Positions 7,372-16,364 of a stretch of DNA of 64,000 nt are shown one piece after another. This stretch comes from Candidatus Obscuribacterales bacterium (GTDB taxonomy: Bacteria > Cyanobacteriota > Vampirovibrionia > Obscuribacterales > Obscuribacteraceae), in contig JACKCM010000002.1 in assembly GCA_020634035.1 (NCBI GenBank), forward strand, positions 496,001 through 560,000, written 5' to 3'. Within the stretch, counting starts at the first letter, position 1; each line of letters starts with the position of its first letter. Under the pieces are notes generated by a model, which saw nothing but the letters and a program-made list of their open reading frames with translations, did not search any database and was not told the DNA's origin. The position numbers and the translations under genes are program-made.

Positions 7372-8633
7372 TGCGCATATCAAATTTAGAAGCCAAGGCA
7401 ATTCTATTGCCCTTTAAACTTTCCTTTGGTCATGCTCTGGCATCCCGGAACAACTCTGTGAATGTGGTGGTGAAAGCCACGGTCATGGATGATAACGGCA
7501 ATCTTTATACAGGATACGGCGAAAGCGTCCCCCGCGATTATGTTACCGGCGAGACGGTCAATGGTGCATTGAGAGCCATTGAGAGTGAATATTTCCCCAG
7601 CCTGGAAGGGCTCGAGTTTGTCGCCGCTTTAGATGCGCTCAAACTTTTGCGCGAAAGATTCTCTGCTTTCGGTCTGGAAAACAACGCCCACGGTGCTTCC
7701 TGGTGTGCCGTCGAGCTGGCTATCATAGACGCGGTCTGCCGGGCAAGCGGTCTCAGCTTTGCTGCACTCCTGTCTATTTATGATGTTACCCGCACAGGCA
7801 ACTTCGCCACGCCTTCATCGGCACCCAACCCTGGTCTGAGCAGTGATATCGTTTATGGTGGCGTCATCCCGTTTGGAGGAGTAGCCGCTTCTTTCGTTAT
7901 CCTCAGCTATTATCGCTATCTCGGGCTCAAGACCGTGAAGATGAAAGTCGGTAGAGACTGGCATAAAGACAGGCAGGTGCTGCGGCTGGCTCGTATGATA
8001 ATGGGACAGGATGCGATTCTGCGAGTGGACGCCAACTGCGCCTGGACTGTGGATGAAACCCTTTATTTTGCCGAGAAGATGAAAGAGTTTCGAATCACTT
8101 CTATCGAACAGCCGGTGGATCCGGAAAATATCGCCGGAATGCAGAAACTGACCCGAGAACTGAGCGAGACCGTGGTGGCAGACGAGTCTCTATGCACTAT
8201 CTCTCAAGCTAGAAATCTGATTGAGAATCGAGCCTGTGATGCTTTCAATATACGGCTCTCTAAGGTCGGTGGACCGCTTATAGCGATGGAGATTGCCGAT
8301 CTTGCCCGGGCTAACGAAGTAGGGGTGATGCTCGGAGCCCAGGTGGGCGAGTCTGCTATTCTCAGTGCGGCCGGCAGAGGCTATGCTGCGGTCAAAGGAC
8401 CCTTCGACAATTGCGAGGGATCATTCAATCGTTATCTTCTTCGTCAGGATCTTTCTGCCGATGATGTCACTCTCGGTAAGGGAGGACGGGCTCCGGTTTT
8501 TGACAAACCGGGAATCGGAGTGGAAATTGACGAATGGAGAGTGAAACGCTTTACGGTGGCGAGTGAAAGCGAGTTGACGGCGGGTTCAGGCTCGAGCCGG
8601 AAGTCGGGTGAACTGACCCGATCGATGGTCTAA
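7371..8633 (+). CDS. Enolase-superfamily enzyme (mandelate racemase/muconate lactonizing group)
   Basis: 420 residues from ATG 7371, which overlaps the upstream TAA; an in-frame upstream GTG is disfavoured. The MLE-subgroup acid-base and metal set is complete: KMKVGRD (KxK base), RVDANCAW (metal Asp), IEQPV (metal Glu), VADESL (metal Asp) and RLSKVGG (second Lys). These enzymes abstract an alpha proton from a carboxylate; dipeptide epimerase, o-succinylbenzoate synthase and muconate cycloisomerase share this set, so the substrate cannot be given. The C-terminal 20 residues are Ser/Gly-rich and low complexity. The setting next to a GH3-type amide-forming enzyme makes an amino-acid or peptide epimerase a plausible guess only. 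Confidence 0.88.
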   Translation: MRISNLEAKAILLPFKLSFGHALASRNNSVNVVVKATVMDDNGNLYTGYGESVPRDYVTGETVNGALRAIESEYFPSLEGLEFVAALDALKLLRERFSAFGLENNAHGASWCAVELAIIDAVCRASGLSFAALLSIYDVTRTGNFATPSSAPNPGLSSDIVYGGVIPFGGVAASFVILSYYRYLGLKTVKMKVGRDWHKDRQVLRLARMIMGQDAILRVDANCAWTVDETLYFAEKMKEFRITSIEQPVDPENIAGMQKLTRELSETVVADESLCTISQARNLIENRACDAFNIRLSKVGGPLIAMEIADLARANEVGVMLGAQVGESAILSAAGRGYAAVKGPFDNCEGSFNRYLLRQDLSADDVTLGKGGRAPVFDKPGIGVEIDEWRVKRFTVASESELTAGSGSSRKSGELTRSMV

Positions 8634-8649
8634 ACAGAGGACATCATAC

Positions 8650-10320
8650 TTGCAGAATCTCGATATAAAGATCGGACAGACCTACAGACGCCTCACCCAT
8701 GTCCGCCGCTTCTACTCTGCTCTTAAATCGCCCATGGCAGTGCAGGAGAAAAAGCTGAAAGAGATCATCGCCGCCAACAAAGACACCGCTTTCGGTATCG
8801 ATCATCACTTCGCAGCCATTAACAACTATTCGGACTATGTCGCTCGTGTTCCTGCCAGAGACTATGAGTACTTCCGTCCTTATGTAGACCGTCTGGCCGC
8901 CGGGGAAAAGAATCAACTTACCCGAGAAGACCCTTTTATGTTCGCCACTACCAGTGGTACGACAGCCAAACCCAAGTATGTACCGATAACCCCGGGACAT
9001 CTGAAAGACTACACCCATGCTTTTCAGATTCATAACTATCATCTGGTTCAATCCTTCGAGAAAGCGGCCCGGGGCAGATTTTTGGTAATCGTAAGCAATG
9101 ACGAAGAAGGTCGTACCGAGGCAGGCTTGCCCTATGGTGCTGTCTCCGGGCTTTTGAATCGCCGTCAACCATCGATAATCAAGCGACATTTTGCCTGTCC
9201 GTATGAACTCTGCAAAATAAAAGACGTCAATCAGAAGTACTATCTGATGTTGCGTGCTGCTATCGGCCAGGATGTTACTGCGGTGTTGGGTTGCAACCCG
9301 TCCAGTCTTCTGCTTCTGGCAGATCAGCTCAACGAGCACAGCCAGGAGCTGATTCGTGATCTTCACGACGGATCGGTCAATCCTGATTATTCTCCACCGT
9401 CCATCTATTCTGAAGCTTTCTCGCCCTTCTTCAAGAAGCAACCCGAGGTGGCAAGAAGGCTTTCGCAAATACTCGAGCAAGAAGGTCGTTTGACTCCCTC
9501 TTTGATCTGGCCGCAGTTACAGGTGCTTTCATGCTGGAAGGGCGGACCGATGAGTTTTTATCTGGATAGATTGCCCGAGTACTATGGCGATATTCCGGTG
9601 AGAGACTTCGGTTATATGGCTTCTGAAGGACGCGGCAGCATACCGATAACTGACCAAGGTGCCGGTGGTATTCTTGCGCTCACCTCCCATTTCTTCGAGT
9701 TTGTCGAAGAGAGCGATATGGAGAGCGACAATCCGCGTTTCATGACCCTCGACGGTTTGCGTCAGGGTGGGCGCTATTACATCTTCTTCTCCACAGCCGG
9801 TGGACTTTATCGTTATAACATCAACGATCTTGTCGAAGTGAGCGGTTTTGTCGAGAACACTCCGGTTATTCAATTTGTTCGAAAAGGGCTTGGGGTTAGT
9901 TCAATTACCGGCGAGAAGGTGACGGAAGAGCAGGTTCTGGTGGCATTGCGTCAGGCCGTCAAGCAATTGAGCCTGGAGGAGATCAGCCACTTCACCGCCG
10001 AAGTGGAACTCGGCTATCCTCCCTATTATGTCTGTTATTCCGAACTCAGTTCAGCGCTGCCAGAATCTATCCGAATTCAATTCGTCAGAATCTTCGACCA
10101 GAGTTTGCGACTCCAGAATCCGGAATACGAGGATAAGCGTTCTACAAAACGGCTCGGCGAGCCGGTATTGAAAGTGCTGCCTCCAGGGACTTACACTCGT
10201 TTGCGTCAGCAGAGGGTGATGGAAGGGGCTCCGGAAGCCCAGGTCAAGATTCCATTGCTCAGCTCTCCTTCTTCTTTCTCCGGTAGATTGAAGCTTTTGG
10301 AGGTTGTGGCCGGTGTCTGA
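8650..10320 (+). CDS. GH3 auxin-responsive-promoter family adenylating enzyme
   Basis: 556 residues, starting at TTG 8650 with AGAGGA about 8 bases upstream. GH3 proteins adenylate a carboxylic acid and usually join it to an amino acid. Visible marks: FATTSGTTAKPKYVP (ATP-binding loop of the ANL superfamily in its GH3 form), FGYMASEGRGSIP, YIFFSTAGGLYRYNINDLVEV and the hinge-like VRKGLGVSSITGEKVTEEQV. The length is typical for bacterial GH3 proteins. It lies in a row of co-directional genes with tiny gaps or overlaps, between an enolase-superfamily enzyme and an SDR, which points to one biosynthetic pathway making an amide or acyl conjugate. Acid and amine partners are unknown. Confidence 0.9.
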   Translation: MQNLDIKIGQTYRRLTHVRRFYSALKSPMAVQEKKLKEIIAANKDTAFGIDHHFAAINNYSDYVARVPARDYEYFRPYVDRLAAGEKNQLTREDPFMFATTSGTTAKPKYVPITPGHLKDYTHAFQIHNYHLVQSFEKAARGRFLVIVSNDEEGRTEAGLPYGAVSGLLNRRQPSIIKRHFACPYELCKIKDVNQKYYLMLRAAIGQDVTAVLGCNPSSLLLLADQLNEHSQELIRDLHDGSVNPDYSPPSIYSEAFSPFFKKQPEVARRLSQILEQEGRLTPSLIWPQLQVLSCWKGGPMSFYLDRLPEYYGDIPVRDFGYMASEGRGSIPITDQGAGGILALTSHFFEFVEESDMESDNPRFMTLDGLRQGGRYYIFFSTAGGLYRYNINDLVEVSGFVENTPVIQFVRKGLGVSSITGEKVTEEQVLVALRQAVKQLSLEEISHFTAEVELGYPPYYVCYSELSSALPESIRIQFVRIFDQSLRLQNPEYEDKRSTKRLGEPVLKVLPPGTYTRLRQQRVMEGAPEAQVKIPLLSSPSSFSGRLKLLEVVAGV

Positions 10321-11440
10321 TTCTAATCCTGCTTCCAAAACAGTGCGTAAGGACAGCAGCAACGCTTCATATCTGGTGGCGATAACCGGCGCTACCGGTC
10401 TTGTTGGCGGTAATCTTGCCAGTTATCTTCTTGCTTGCGGATACAGAGTAAGAGCGATTGGCCGATCTAAAGAAAAGCTGGATGAGTTGAAGCGAAGCTT
10501 AGAACCCGCTCCGGACGCTGATAGTTTCGAGATTGCCGTATCTGAGATAACCGACCCGACTCATCTGGATAAAGCGTTCACCGGTTGCGATGTGGTGGTG
10601 CATGCGGCCGGATCGGTGGACCCTTATGGTTCGAGAGAGTCTATTTTTAAGACCAATCTCGGTGGAACCAAGAACGCCCTTTCTACTGCTATCGCCTGTA
10701 ATGTCAAACATTTTATTCATGTGAGCTCTTTATCGGTTATCACAGGACAGGACGATATGTACAATGTCGACGAATCGGCACCGTTGAGATCCTGTGGAGA
10801 GTCCTATGCCGACTCTAAAGTCGAGGCTGAGAGATGGGTGATGGAGCACAGTCGAGAAGAGGACATCGAAGTTACCTCGGTTCGTCCGGGGTTTATTTAC
10901 GGACCCGGTGAAAGGGCCTGGTTGCCTCGTCTGATTGCTTCTATCGAAGGCGGTAAGGCGATGCTTATCGATGGCGGCTCGAAAGAGACCAATGTCATCT
11001 ATGTCGAAAATTTGAGCCGAGCGATTGAGAAAGCGATACTCAATGCGACCGCTTACGGTCAGGTTTATAATCTGACCGATGGTGCAAAGATTACCAAGAA
11101 ACAGCTTTTTGATGCCATCGCCGATGGTATGGGCTTACCCAGGGTCGAAAAGCGTATACCCGGAGCGGTAGCCAAGACTGCCTGCGAAGTGATCTCTACC
11201 CTGGCTCCCTTCTTGCCTGTGGAGAAACAGCGCAGTCTCTCAAGATTTTCCAGGGCTGCATTCAGGCTGGCTGGTATTAACCAGGGTTTTTCTATCGCCA
11301 AGGCAGAAAAAGAGCTGGGTTATGTCAAACGAATCAGTTTCGAAGAAGGAATGCGCACCACTCTTGAAGCTTTCAAGAACGGCAGTGTAACTAAAGAAAA
11401 AATGGACAATAGTAAGGTCCTGAGTGAAGGGCGAGGATAG
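10313..11440 (+). CDS. Extended SDR, NAD(P)-dependent epimerase/dehydratase (3beta-HSD-like)
   Basis: 375 residues. GTG 10313 is chosen over TTG 10304 because GGAGG at 10299-10303 sits 9 bases before it; the start overlaps the GH3 stop by 8 bases. Rossmann motif ITGATGLVGGNL, active-site SSLSV and YADSK (YxxxK), then VRPGFIYGPGE are all present, so it should be catalytically competent. The 3beta-hydroxysteroid dehydrogenase-like subgroup acts on sterol, lipid or polyketide ketols. It is the first of three SDRs in the operon. Confidence 0.88.
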   Translation: MSDSNPASKTVRKDSSNASYLVAITGATGLVGGNLASYLLACGYRVRAIGRSKEKLDELKRSLEPAPDADSFEIAVSEITDPTHLDKAFTGCDVVVHAAGSVDPYGSRESIFKTNLGGTKNALSTAIACNVKHFIHVSSLSVITGQDDMYNVDESAPLRSCGESYADSKVEAERWVMEHSREEDIEVTSVRPGFIYGPGERAWLPRLIASIEGGKAMLIDGGSKETNVIYVENLSRAIEKAILNATAYGQVYNLTDGAKITKKQLFDAIADGMGLPRVEKRIPGAVAKTACEVISTLAPFLPVEKQRSLSRFSRAAFRLAGINQGFSIAKAEKELGYVKRISFEEGMRTTLEAFKNGSVTKEKMDNSKVLSEGRG

Positions 11441-11444
11441 AAGC

Positions 11445-11774
11445 ATGGCTGACAACGGAAACGGATCAAAATTGATTCTGAGATCCGGACATAAAAGTGA
11501 CTCTGAGTTTGTTGTCTGCACAAAGACGAGAGATTTTTTAGTCGACTATATGAACAGGCATGCCCATCCTGTAAACGCTGCACTGCACATTATAGGTGTA
11601 CCGGCAGCGTTCGCCGGATTTTTCTTTCTGTTTTCAGGAAAGAGCGTACAAAGAGGCGGTCTCTTGATTTTTCTCGGCTATCTGCTTCAGTATCTCGGGC
11701 ATAAAGCCCAGGGCAATGAAGTGGGAGAGGTGACCCTGGCCAGAAATATCTACAGAAAAATTCGTAAGCACTGA
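11445..11774 (+). CDS. Mpo1/DUF962-family membrane protein (2-hydroxy fatty acid dioxygenase type)
   Basis: 109 residues from ATG 11445, four bases after the SDR stop, with GAGGA upstream. DUF962 features are clear: DYMNRHAHPVNAALHIIGVP, a hydrophobic hairpin, then GYLLQYLGHKAQGNEVGEV. In yeast, Mpo1 is an Fe(II)-dependent dioxygenase that shortens 2-hydroxy fatty acids by one carbon, and its essential histidines correspond to the HxHP and GH positions seen here. A standard DUF962 protein has about four membrane segments; this one is short. Presence in this operon suggests the pathway includes a fatty or 2-hydroxy acyl chain. Confidence 0.83.
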   Translation: MADNGNGSKLILRSGHKSDSEFVVCTKTRDFLVDYMNRHAHPVNAALHIIGVPAAFAGFFFLFSGKSVQRGGLLIFLGYLLQYLGHKAQGNEVGEVTLARNIYRKIRKH

Positions 11775-11776
11775 AG

Positions 11777-12721
11777 ATGACAGAGTCCGGAAATTCGAGG
11801 GATGGATCTTTGATCGTGGTCGATGGTGCCACCGGTTATCTGGGCAGCCATCTGGTCTCAACTCTGGTTCAAAGAGGCTACCGGGTGCGTTGTCTTGTTC
11901 GTCGCGAGAATTCTATGAACACTGATGAGTCCATAGAATGCATAGATGTAGATTATTCGAAAGAGCTTGATCCGGAGCTCTTTTCCGGTGCCCTGGCCCT
12001 GGTGCATCTGATCGGCAGTATCGCGCCGAGAAGAGGCGAGTCTTTGAGCGGACTGCACCGTGGTATCACGGCCAGGGTCGTGAATGCTGCGGTGGCGGCG
12101 GCGGTGCCTCCAGAGAAGATCATTCAGATAACTGCGCTGGGAGCGTCTGCTGATGCTCCATCGGAGTACCATCGCACCAAATGGCTTGCCGAGGAAGTCG
12201 TGAGAGCAAGCGGTATACCTTATGTGATCCTGCGCCCTTCTCTGATTCTCGGAAGGCTGGTCGGCAAAAGAGACAGCAAGCTCGTCCAGCGGCTTCTTAC
12301 TTTTATTAGGCGCAAGCCATTTGTACCCCTGGTTCGCGGTGGATCAAGTCGGATTCAGCCGATTTTTGTTCAGGATGTGGTCGATGCGATAGTCGCTTCT
12401 ATCGAACAGTCCGGTGACTCTGCCACCATAGAGCTGGGTGGAGGAAGGGTTCTGAAGATGAAGGAGCTTGTCGATGCCCTGGCGTCAAGAGCCGGTAAGA
12501 AAGCGAGAATTCTGCCGCTCGATCCGGGACTTGCAAGGGGCATTGCCACTCTTGCCGAGAAATTACAAGAAGTGCCGGTTTTGAGCGAAGATCAAGTGGT
12601 GCTATCATTGTCAGACAATATCTGCCAGGCTAACGGCTTCAAGAGTCTGGTCGGTCGAGACCCCACAGAGTTGAATGAAGCTATTGATTCTTACCAGGAT
12701 GACTACATCCGCTCTTTGTAA
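11777..12721 (+). CDS. Atypical/extended SDR, NDUFA9-like
   Basis: 314 residues. VVDGATGYLGSHL is the dinucleotide-binding loop, ITALGAS and YHRTK (YxxxK) follow, then VILRPSLILG and IQPIFVQDVVDAI, the pattern of the complex-I NDUFA9-like and NmrA-like SDR groups. It starts two bases after the Mpo1-like gene. Members act on quinones, isoflavones or sugars, or serve only as NADPH-binding proteins. Nothing here identifies the substrate; it is included with the preceding pathway because of the spacing. Confidence 0.82.
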   Translation: MTESGNSRDGSLIVVDGATGYLGSHLVSTLVQRGYRVRCLVRRENSMNTDESIECIDVDYSKELDPELFSGALALVHLIGSIAPRRGESLSGLHRGITARVVNAAVAAAVPPEKIIQITALGASADAPSEYHRTKWLAEEVVRASGIPYVILRPSLILGRLVGKRDSKLVQRLLTFIRRKPFVPLVRGGSSRIQPIFVQDVVDAIVASIEQSGDSATIELGGGRVLKMKELVDALASRAGKKARILPLDPGLARGIATLAEKLQEVPVLSEDQVVLSLSDNICQANGFKSLVGRDPTELNEAIDSYQDDYIRSL

Positions 12722-12754
12722 CCGTCAACTGTTCGATTCCGGAAACTTTCCTCT

Positions 12755-13768
12755 ATGCCAAAGGAAGCTGAAACGATAAAGAGAGTGCTTGTCACCGGGG
12801 CAAGTGGATTTATCGGCACCAACCTTGTCAAAAGGTTGGTCGAGGACGGTTACGAAGTCACCACTCTGGGGCGGACCGGTACTGTCCCCCGGGCACTGCG
12901 GGAACTGCCGGTATCCCACATCAGTTGTGATGTGACCAATGTGGAGCAGCTTGATCAGTCTTTCATGGACGCCAAATTCGATTGTCTTTTCCATCTTGCC
13001 GGGCTGGTTTCGTATCAGGCTAAAGACGTGCAAAGGCAGTTCGCCGTCAATGTTATCGGCACCAGAAATGTGATGAACGCCGCCCTCAAGCATAATATCA
13101 AGAGGGTGGTTTATACCAGTTCCATAGCTGCCATGGGATTGCCTAAAGAAGGTTCGGTCGGCACCGAAGAGATTGTCTACAACCTCGGTGGAAGAGGGTT
13201 GAATTATTGCGACTCAAAATATACAGCCGAACTGGAAGTGCTCGATGCCTGGAAACGTGGTCTGTCGGTTTTGATTCTCTCTCCCGGTATTACGCTTGGC
13301 GAAGGCGATACCCATTCGCATCATAAAGCGATTGTCAACGCCATGGCTGGAAAAAGTCTTATTTTCGTGCCGCCCGGCGGTGTCACCTTCTCTGATATCA
13401 ATGATGTGGTCGACGCCCATATCAACGCCATGACCAAAGGACGCACCGGTGAGCGCTATTCTATCGTCTCGGACAATCTCAGCTTTGCCGATGCGGCAAG
13501 AAAGTACTCTAAGGTATTCAAGACGAATCCGCGCATCATTGTCGTGCCGGGCTTCGTTCTGATGGGACTAAGTGCGGTGGCGGAGTGGCGGGAGAAGTAT
13601 TTCAAGAAGCCGCCGATTTTGAGCAAACAGCAAGCCTGGCTGTCTCAGCACAAGATCTTTTTCAGCTCGGCCAAAGCCGAAGAAGAGCTTGACTTCAAGC
13701 CGACGAGCTTCGAGACCACCATCGAGAGAACCGCCGGATTTTATATCGGTGAAGCCAAATCGACATAA
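12755..13768 (+). CDS. Extended SDR, dihydroflavonol-reductase-like
   Basis: 337 residues, third SDR of the operon. VLVTGASGFIGTNLV, VYTSSIAAMG, NYCDSKYTAE (YxxxK) and VLILSPGITLGEGD give a complete active site. The C-terminal part contains VPGFVLMGLSAVAEW, a hydrophobic helix common in 3beta-HSD/dihydroflavonol-4-reductase-like members. The gap of 33 bases to the upstream SDR suggests co-transcription. A weak hairpin follows the stop (ACCAT...ATGGT near 13780), so the transcript may be partly terminated before the membrane-protein pair. Confidence 0.86.
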   Translation: MPKEAETIKRVLVTGASGFIGTNLVKRLVEDGYEVTTLGRTGTVPRALRELPVSHISCDVTNVEQLDQSFMDAKFDCLFHLAGLVSYQAKDVQRQFAVNVIGTRNVMNAALKHNIKRVVYTSSIAAMGLPKEGSVGTEEIVYNLGGRGLNYCDSKYTAELEVLDAWKRGLSVLILSPGITLGEGDTHSHHKAIVNAMAGKSLIFVPPGGVTFSDINDVVDAHINAMTKGRTGERYSIVSDNLSFADAARKYSKVFKTNPRIIVVPGFVLMGLSAVAEWREKYFKKPPILSKQQAWLSQHKIFFSSAKAEEELDFKPTSFETTIERTAGFYIGEAKST

Positions 13769-13900
13769 AGTTAGATAACCATCCTTTTGAATGGTGTTAA
13801 ACCTTGATGGCACCGGGTACAATGAAAGCGGCCGGCGTCAACACCAACAGTGTTGTGTTTGATTTATACTGGGTTGCCTAGAAACAGGAAGGAAGACGCT

Positions 13901-15034
13901 TTGGTTAGTAGTGTAGCTGGTGCCAGGATGCCAGACAGGTCGGGAGACGGAGCCGTAACGGCCGCACCTGGCCCCTATCCCTGGATTATTAATCCCGTTT
14001 TTGACTTTATATTCATCACAGGCGGAGGTGTCCTCTGCTTGATGTTGATCAATTATCTCTTCATCGGCTGGACGATTCCGACGGAGTTTCATACTCCGAG
14101 CCAGATGTTCCTGATTACAATGATGTTCCTATCCCAGCATATCTTCGCCGATTCGCATAATACGGCGACCTATATGCGTATCTGGGGCAGTCCCGACGAT
14201 AGAGAGCGATTCAAGTTCTACCGGACCTGGCTGGTCTATTCTTGTATTCCAATCTTCGTGCTCGGGCTTTTGAAGCCGGATTTCACCAGCGCCCTGGTTT
14301 ATCTGTATCTGATCACCGTTTTCTGGCACTATGCCGCCCAGACTTTCGGTATCTCTTTGATCTACTGCTATAAGCGCGGATATTATCTTAAAAACTGGGA
14401 GAAAGAGATCTTTCGCTGGTTCATTCTTTCGATGAGCGGCTATGTGATTATCCGTTTTCTCACCTACCAGACTTTCAGTCCCCGAAATTTCTACGGGGTC
14501 CCGATTCCTTTCTGGGGACCGTTGCCGGAAGTTTTGTTTAATGCGGCACAGTTTATCTTTTATATCCTCACATTCCTGTTTATCTTCGTGGTGCTCAAGA
14601 AGTTCATCATGGAGAAGAAGCTGATTCCTTTGCCTTCTGTGCTTCTGGTTCTGACAGTCTCCTGTCTTGGTCTATCCAAAGATACTAGTAATGCCATGAT
14701 GTGGTTTTATGTGCCCGGCTTCTTCCACGGCAGCCAGTATCTGGCTGTCTGCCTGAGCTATTACCTGAAGGAAAAAGGGATGCCCGAGGGCATGTCCACC
14801 TGGGATATCGCCAAGGTGGCGGTAACCGCTCCGGGTCTGAAATATGTCGGGACCGTAATCCTCACCGGCTGCTTCTTCTATGTAGGCATTCCGCACTTCT
14901 TCATGCAGCTCGGCTTCGACTATGCCATGGTCGGCGGTCTGGTCCTGGGAGTGGTGAACTATCATCACTTCATCACCGACGCGGCTATCTGGCGCCTGCG
15001 GGACAAACGCTGTCGGGAATTGCTCCTGGCCTGA
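13901..15034 (+). CDS. Polytopic His-rich membrane protein, first of a tandem pair
   Basis: 377 residues starting at TTG 13901, chosen because AGGAAGG precedes it and its MVSSVAGARMP leader matches the leader of the next gene. About eight to nine membrane segments. Conserved blocks shared with the neighbour: PYPWIINPVFDF, QHIFADSHNTATYMRI, FWHYAAQTFGISLIYCYKRG, FFHGSQYLAV and YHHFITDAAIWRLRDKRC. The spread of histidines in HxFADxH, WHY, FHG and HHFxxD motifs resembles a membrane metal centre, as in desaturase- or hydroxylase-type enzymes, but I do not recognise the family and propose no reaction. It may be a late step of the upstream pathway. Confidence 0.72.
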   Translation: MVSSVAGARMPDRSGDGAVTAAPGPYPWIINPVFDFIFITGGGVLCLMLINYLFIGWTIPTEFHTPSQMFLITMMFLSQHIFADSHNTATYMRIWGSPDDRERFKFYRTWLVYSCIPIFVLGLLKPDFTSALVYLYLITVFWHYAAQTFGISLIYCYKRGYYLKNWEKEIFRWFILSMSGYVIIRFLTYQTFSPRNFYGVPIPFWGPLPEVLFNAAQFIFYILTFLFIFVVLKKFIMEKKLIPLPSVLLVLTVSCLGLSKDTSNAMMWFYVPGFFHGSQYLAVCLSYYLKEKGMPEGMSTWDIAKVAVTAPGLKYVGTVILTGCFFYVGIPHFFMQLGFDYAMVGGLVLGVVNYHHFITDAAIWRLRDKRCRELLLA

Positions 15035-15121
15035 TTCTATGTCAACTTTCTGGGGTATACTTATAAAAGTTAGCCCCGTGATCCGCAGTGTGGCCGCACG
15101 TGCAAGAGAGGCTATAGTTCA

Positions 15122-16291
15122 TTGGTAAGCAGTGCAGTACCTATGCCAGGTGGCTCCGCCGGAATGCCAGGAGTCGGACCTGATCAGACTCAGACCCAGG
15201 CGGCGGAGAAGAACGCTCCCTATCCCTGGATAGTAAATCCCTGGTTCGATTTTCTGTTCGTGTTCGGCGGAGCTCTGTGGATTCTTTTCGGACTCCACTA
15301 TTACATCTTCGGCTGGTCCCATTCCGAGCCCATAACCGGTGCCATGGGAGCGGTGGCGGTCTCTACCTTTCTTGTCATATTCGGAACCCTGGGTCAGCAT
15401 CTTTTTGCCGACACCCATACCGTTGCGACCTATATGCGTATCTATGCCACCGCTGATAGCCGCAAGACTTTCAAGCTCTATGCTTATTATCTGCCCTGGC
15501 TGTCTCTTACCCTGTTCGCCCTGGCGCTTTCCTTCAAAGAGGCGGCAGGCATGGTGGTCTATATCCATCTGATGTGGGTTTTCCAGCATTATGTCGGTCA
15601 ATGTTTCGGTATCGGATTGATTTACTGCTACAAGCGCGGCTATATCATGAACAATTTCGAACGGGAGACCTTTCGCTGGTTCATGCATTCGCTCTCTTAT
15701 TTCGTAATCATCAGAATTCTTACTCATCGAGAGTTCAGCCCCTATGTCTACTATGGTGTCGAATGTCCTTTCTGGGGGCTGCCCATGTGGATGTACGAAC
15801 TGGGCAAAGTGCTCTTCATCGGTATGGGAATTCTTTTCATCAGCAATATCATTCGTAAATTTCACCGGGAAGGACAGCTTATTCCTGTGCCAACTCTTGG
15901 TCTGGTTATAACCGTTATCGGAATCGGTCTGAGTGTGGGCTATGCTTCTTCGATGATCTGGGTCTATGGCCCCAACTTCTTTCATGGCAGTCAGTATCTG
16001 GCTGTCTCCCTGGGCTTCTATCTGAAAGAGAAGGGGCTGCCGGAGGGAATGATTCCCAAAGAGGTCTTCAGAGAGTGGTTCCGCCCCCGGGCGATTAAAT
16101 ACTGGGCTTACGTTATTGTGGCAGGCATGTTTATCTATGTCTTCGTACCGCATTTCATGATGTATTTCGGCTATTCTTTCGTGGTCGTGGCTACCTGCAT
16201 CCAGGCCTGTATCAACTTTCATCACTTTGTCTCTGATGCGGCAATCTGGCGTCTACGCGATCGTAAGTGCCGGGAGATTTTAATCGCCTGA
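15122..16291 (+). CDS. Polytopic His-rich membrane protein, second of the tandem pair
   Basis: 389 residues, TTG start with AGAGG upstream. It is a clear paralogue of the preceding gene over its whole length: PYPWIVNPWFDF, QHLFADTHTVATYMRI, FQHYVGQCFGIGLIYCYKRG, NFFHGSQYLAV and FHHFVSDAAIWRLRDRKC. The N-terminus has a Pro/Gly/Gln-rich leader ahead of the first span. All the histidine motifs are retained in both copies, so both are probably active, perhaps as a heterodimer or with different substrates. The 87-base gap before it contains a partly palindromic GGGGTATACTT...AGCCCC segment that could be a hairpin or hold a promoter. Confidence 0.72.
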   Translation: MVSSAVPMPGGSAGMPGVGPDQTQTQAAEKNAPYPWIVNPWFDFLFVFGGALWILFGLHYYIFGWSHSEPITGAMGAVAVSTFLVIFGTLGQHLFADTHTVATYMRIYATADSRKTFKLYAYYLPWLSLTLFALALSFKEAAGMVVYIHLMWVFQHYVGQCFGIGLIYCYKRGYIMNNFERETFRWFMHSLSYFVIIRILTHREFSPYVYYGVECPFWGLPMWMYELGKVLFIGMGILFISNIIRKFHREGQLIPVPTLGLVITVIGIGLSVGYASSMIWVYGPNFFHGSQYLAVSLGFYLKEKGLPEGMIPKEVFREWFRPRAIKYWAYVIVAGMFIYVFVPHFMMYFGYSFVVVATCIQACINFHHFVSDAAIWRLRDRKCREILIA

Positions 16292-16364
16292 CCGGTCTTA
16301 TTTTTGATTAGAATCCTGCTAAACTGGGCTTGCTTACTAAGAGTATGGCGAGTATCCAATCAAC

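Noticed and set aside
8644..9480. 278-codon minus-strand ORF opposite the GH3 gene
   Set aside because: GH3 motifs on the plus strand cover the same bases; the antisense frame has no ribosome site or recognisable domain.
13769..13900. Possible terminator hairpins (ACCAT/ATGGT and CAACAC/GTGTTG) between the SDR and the membrane-protein pair
   Set aside because: Stems of 5-6 bp and no clean T run; too weak to list as a terminator.
15119..16225. 368-codon minus-strand ORF opposite the second His-rich membrane protein
   Set aside because: It is His/Asp-rich with no coherent domain, while the plus strand has membrane helices and a full-length paralogue.
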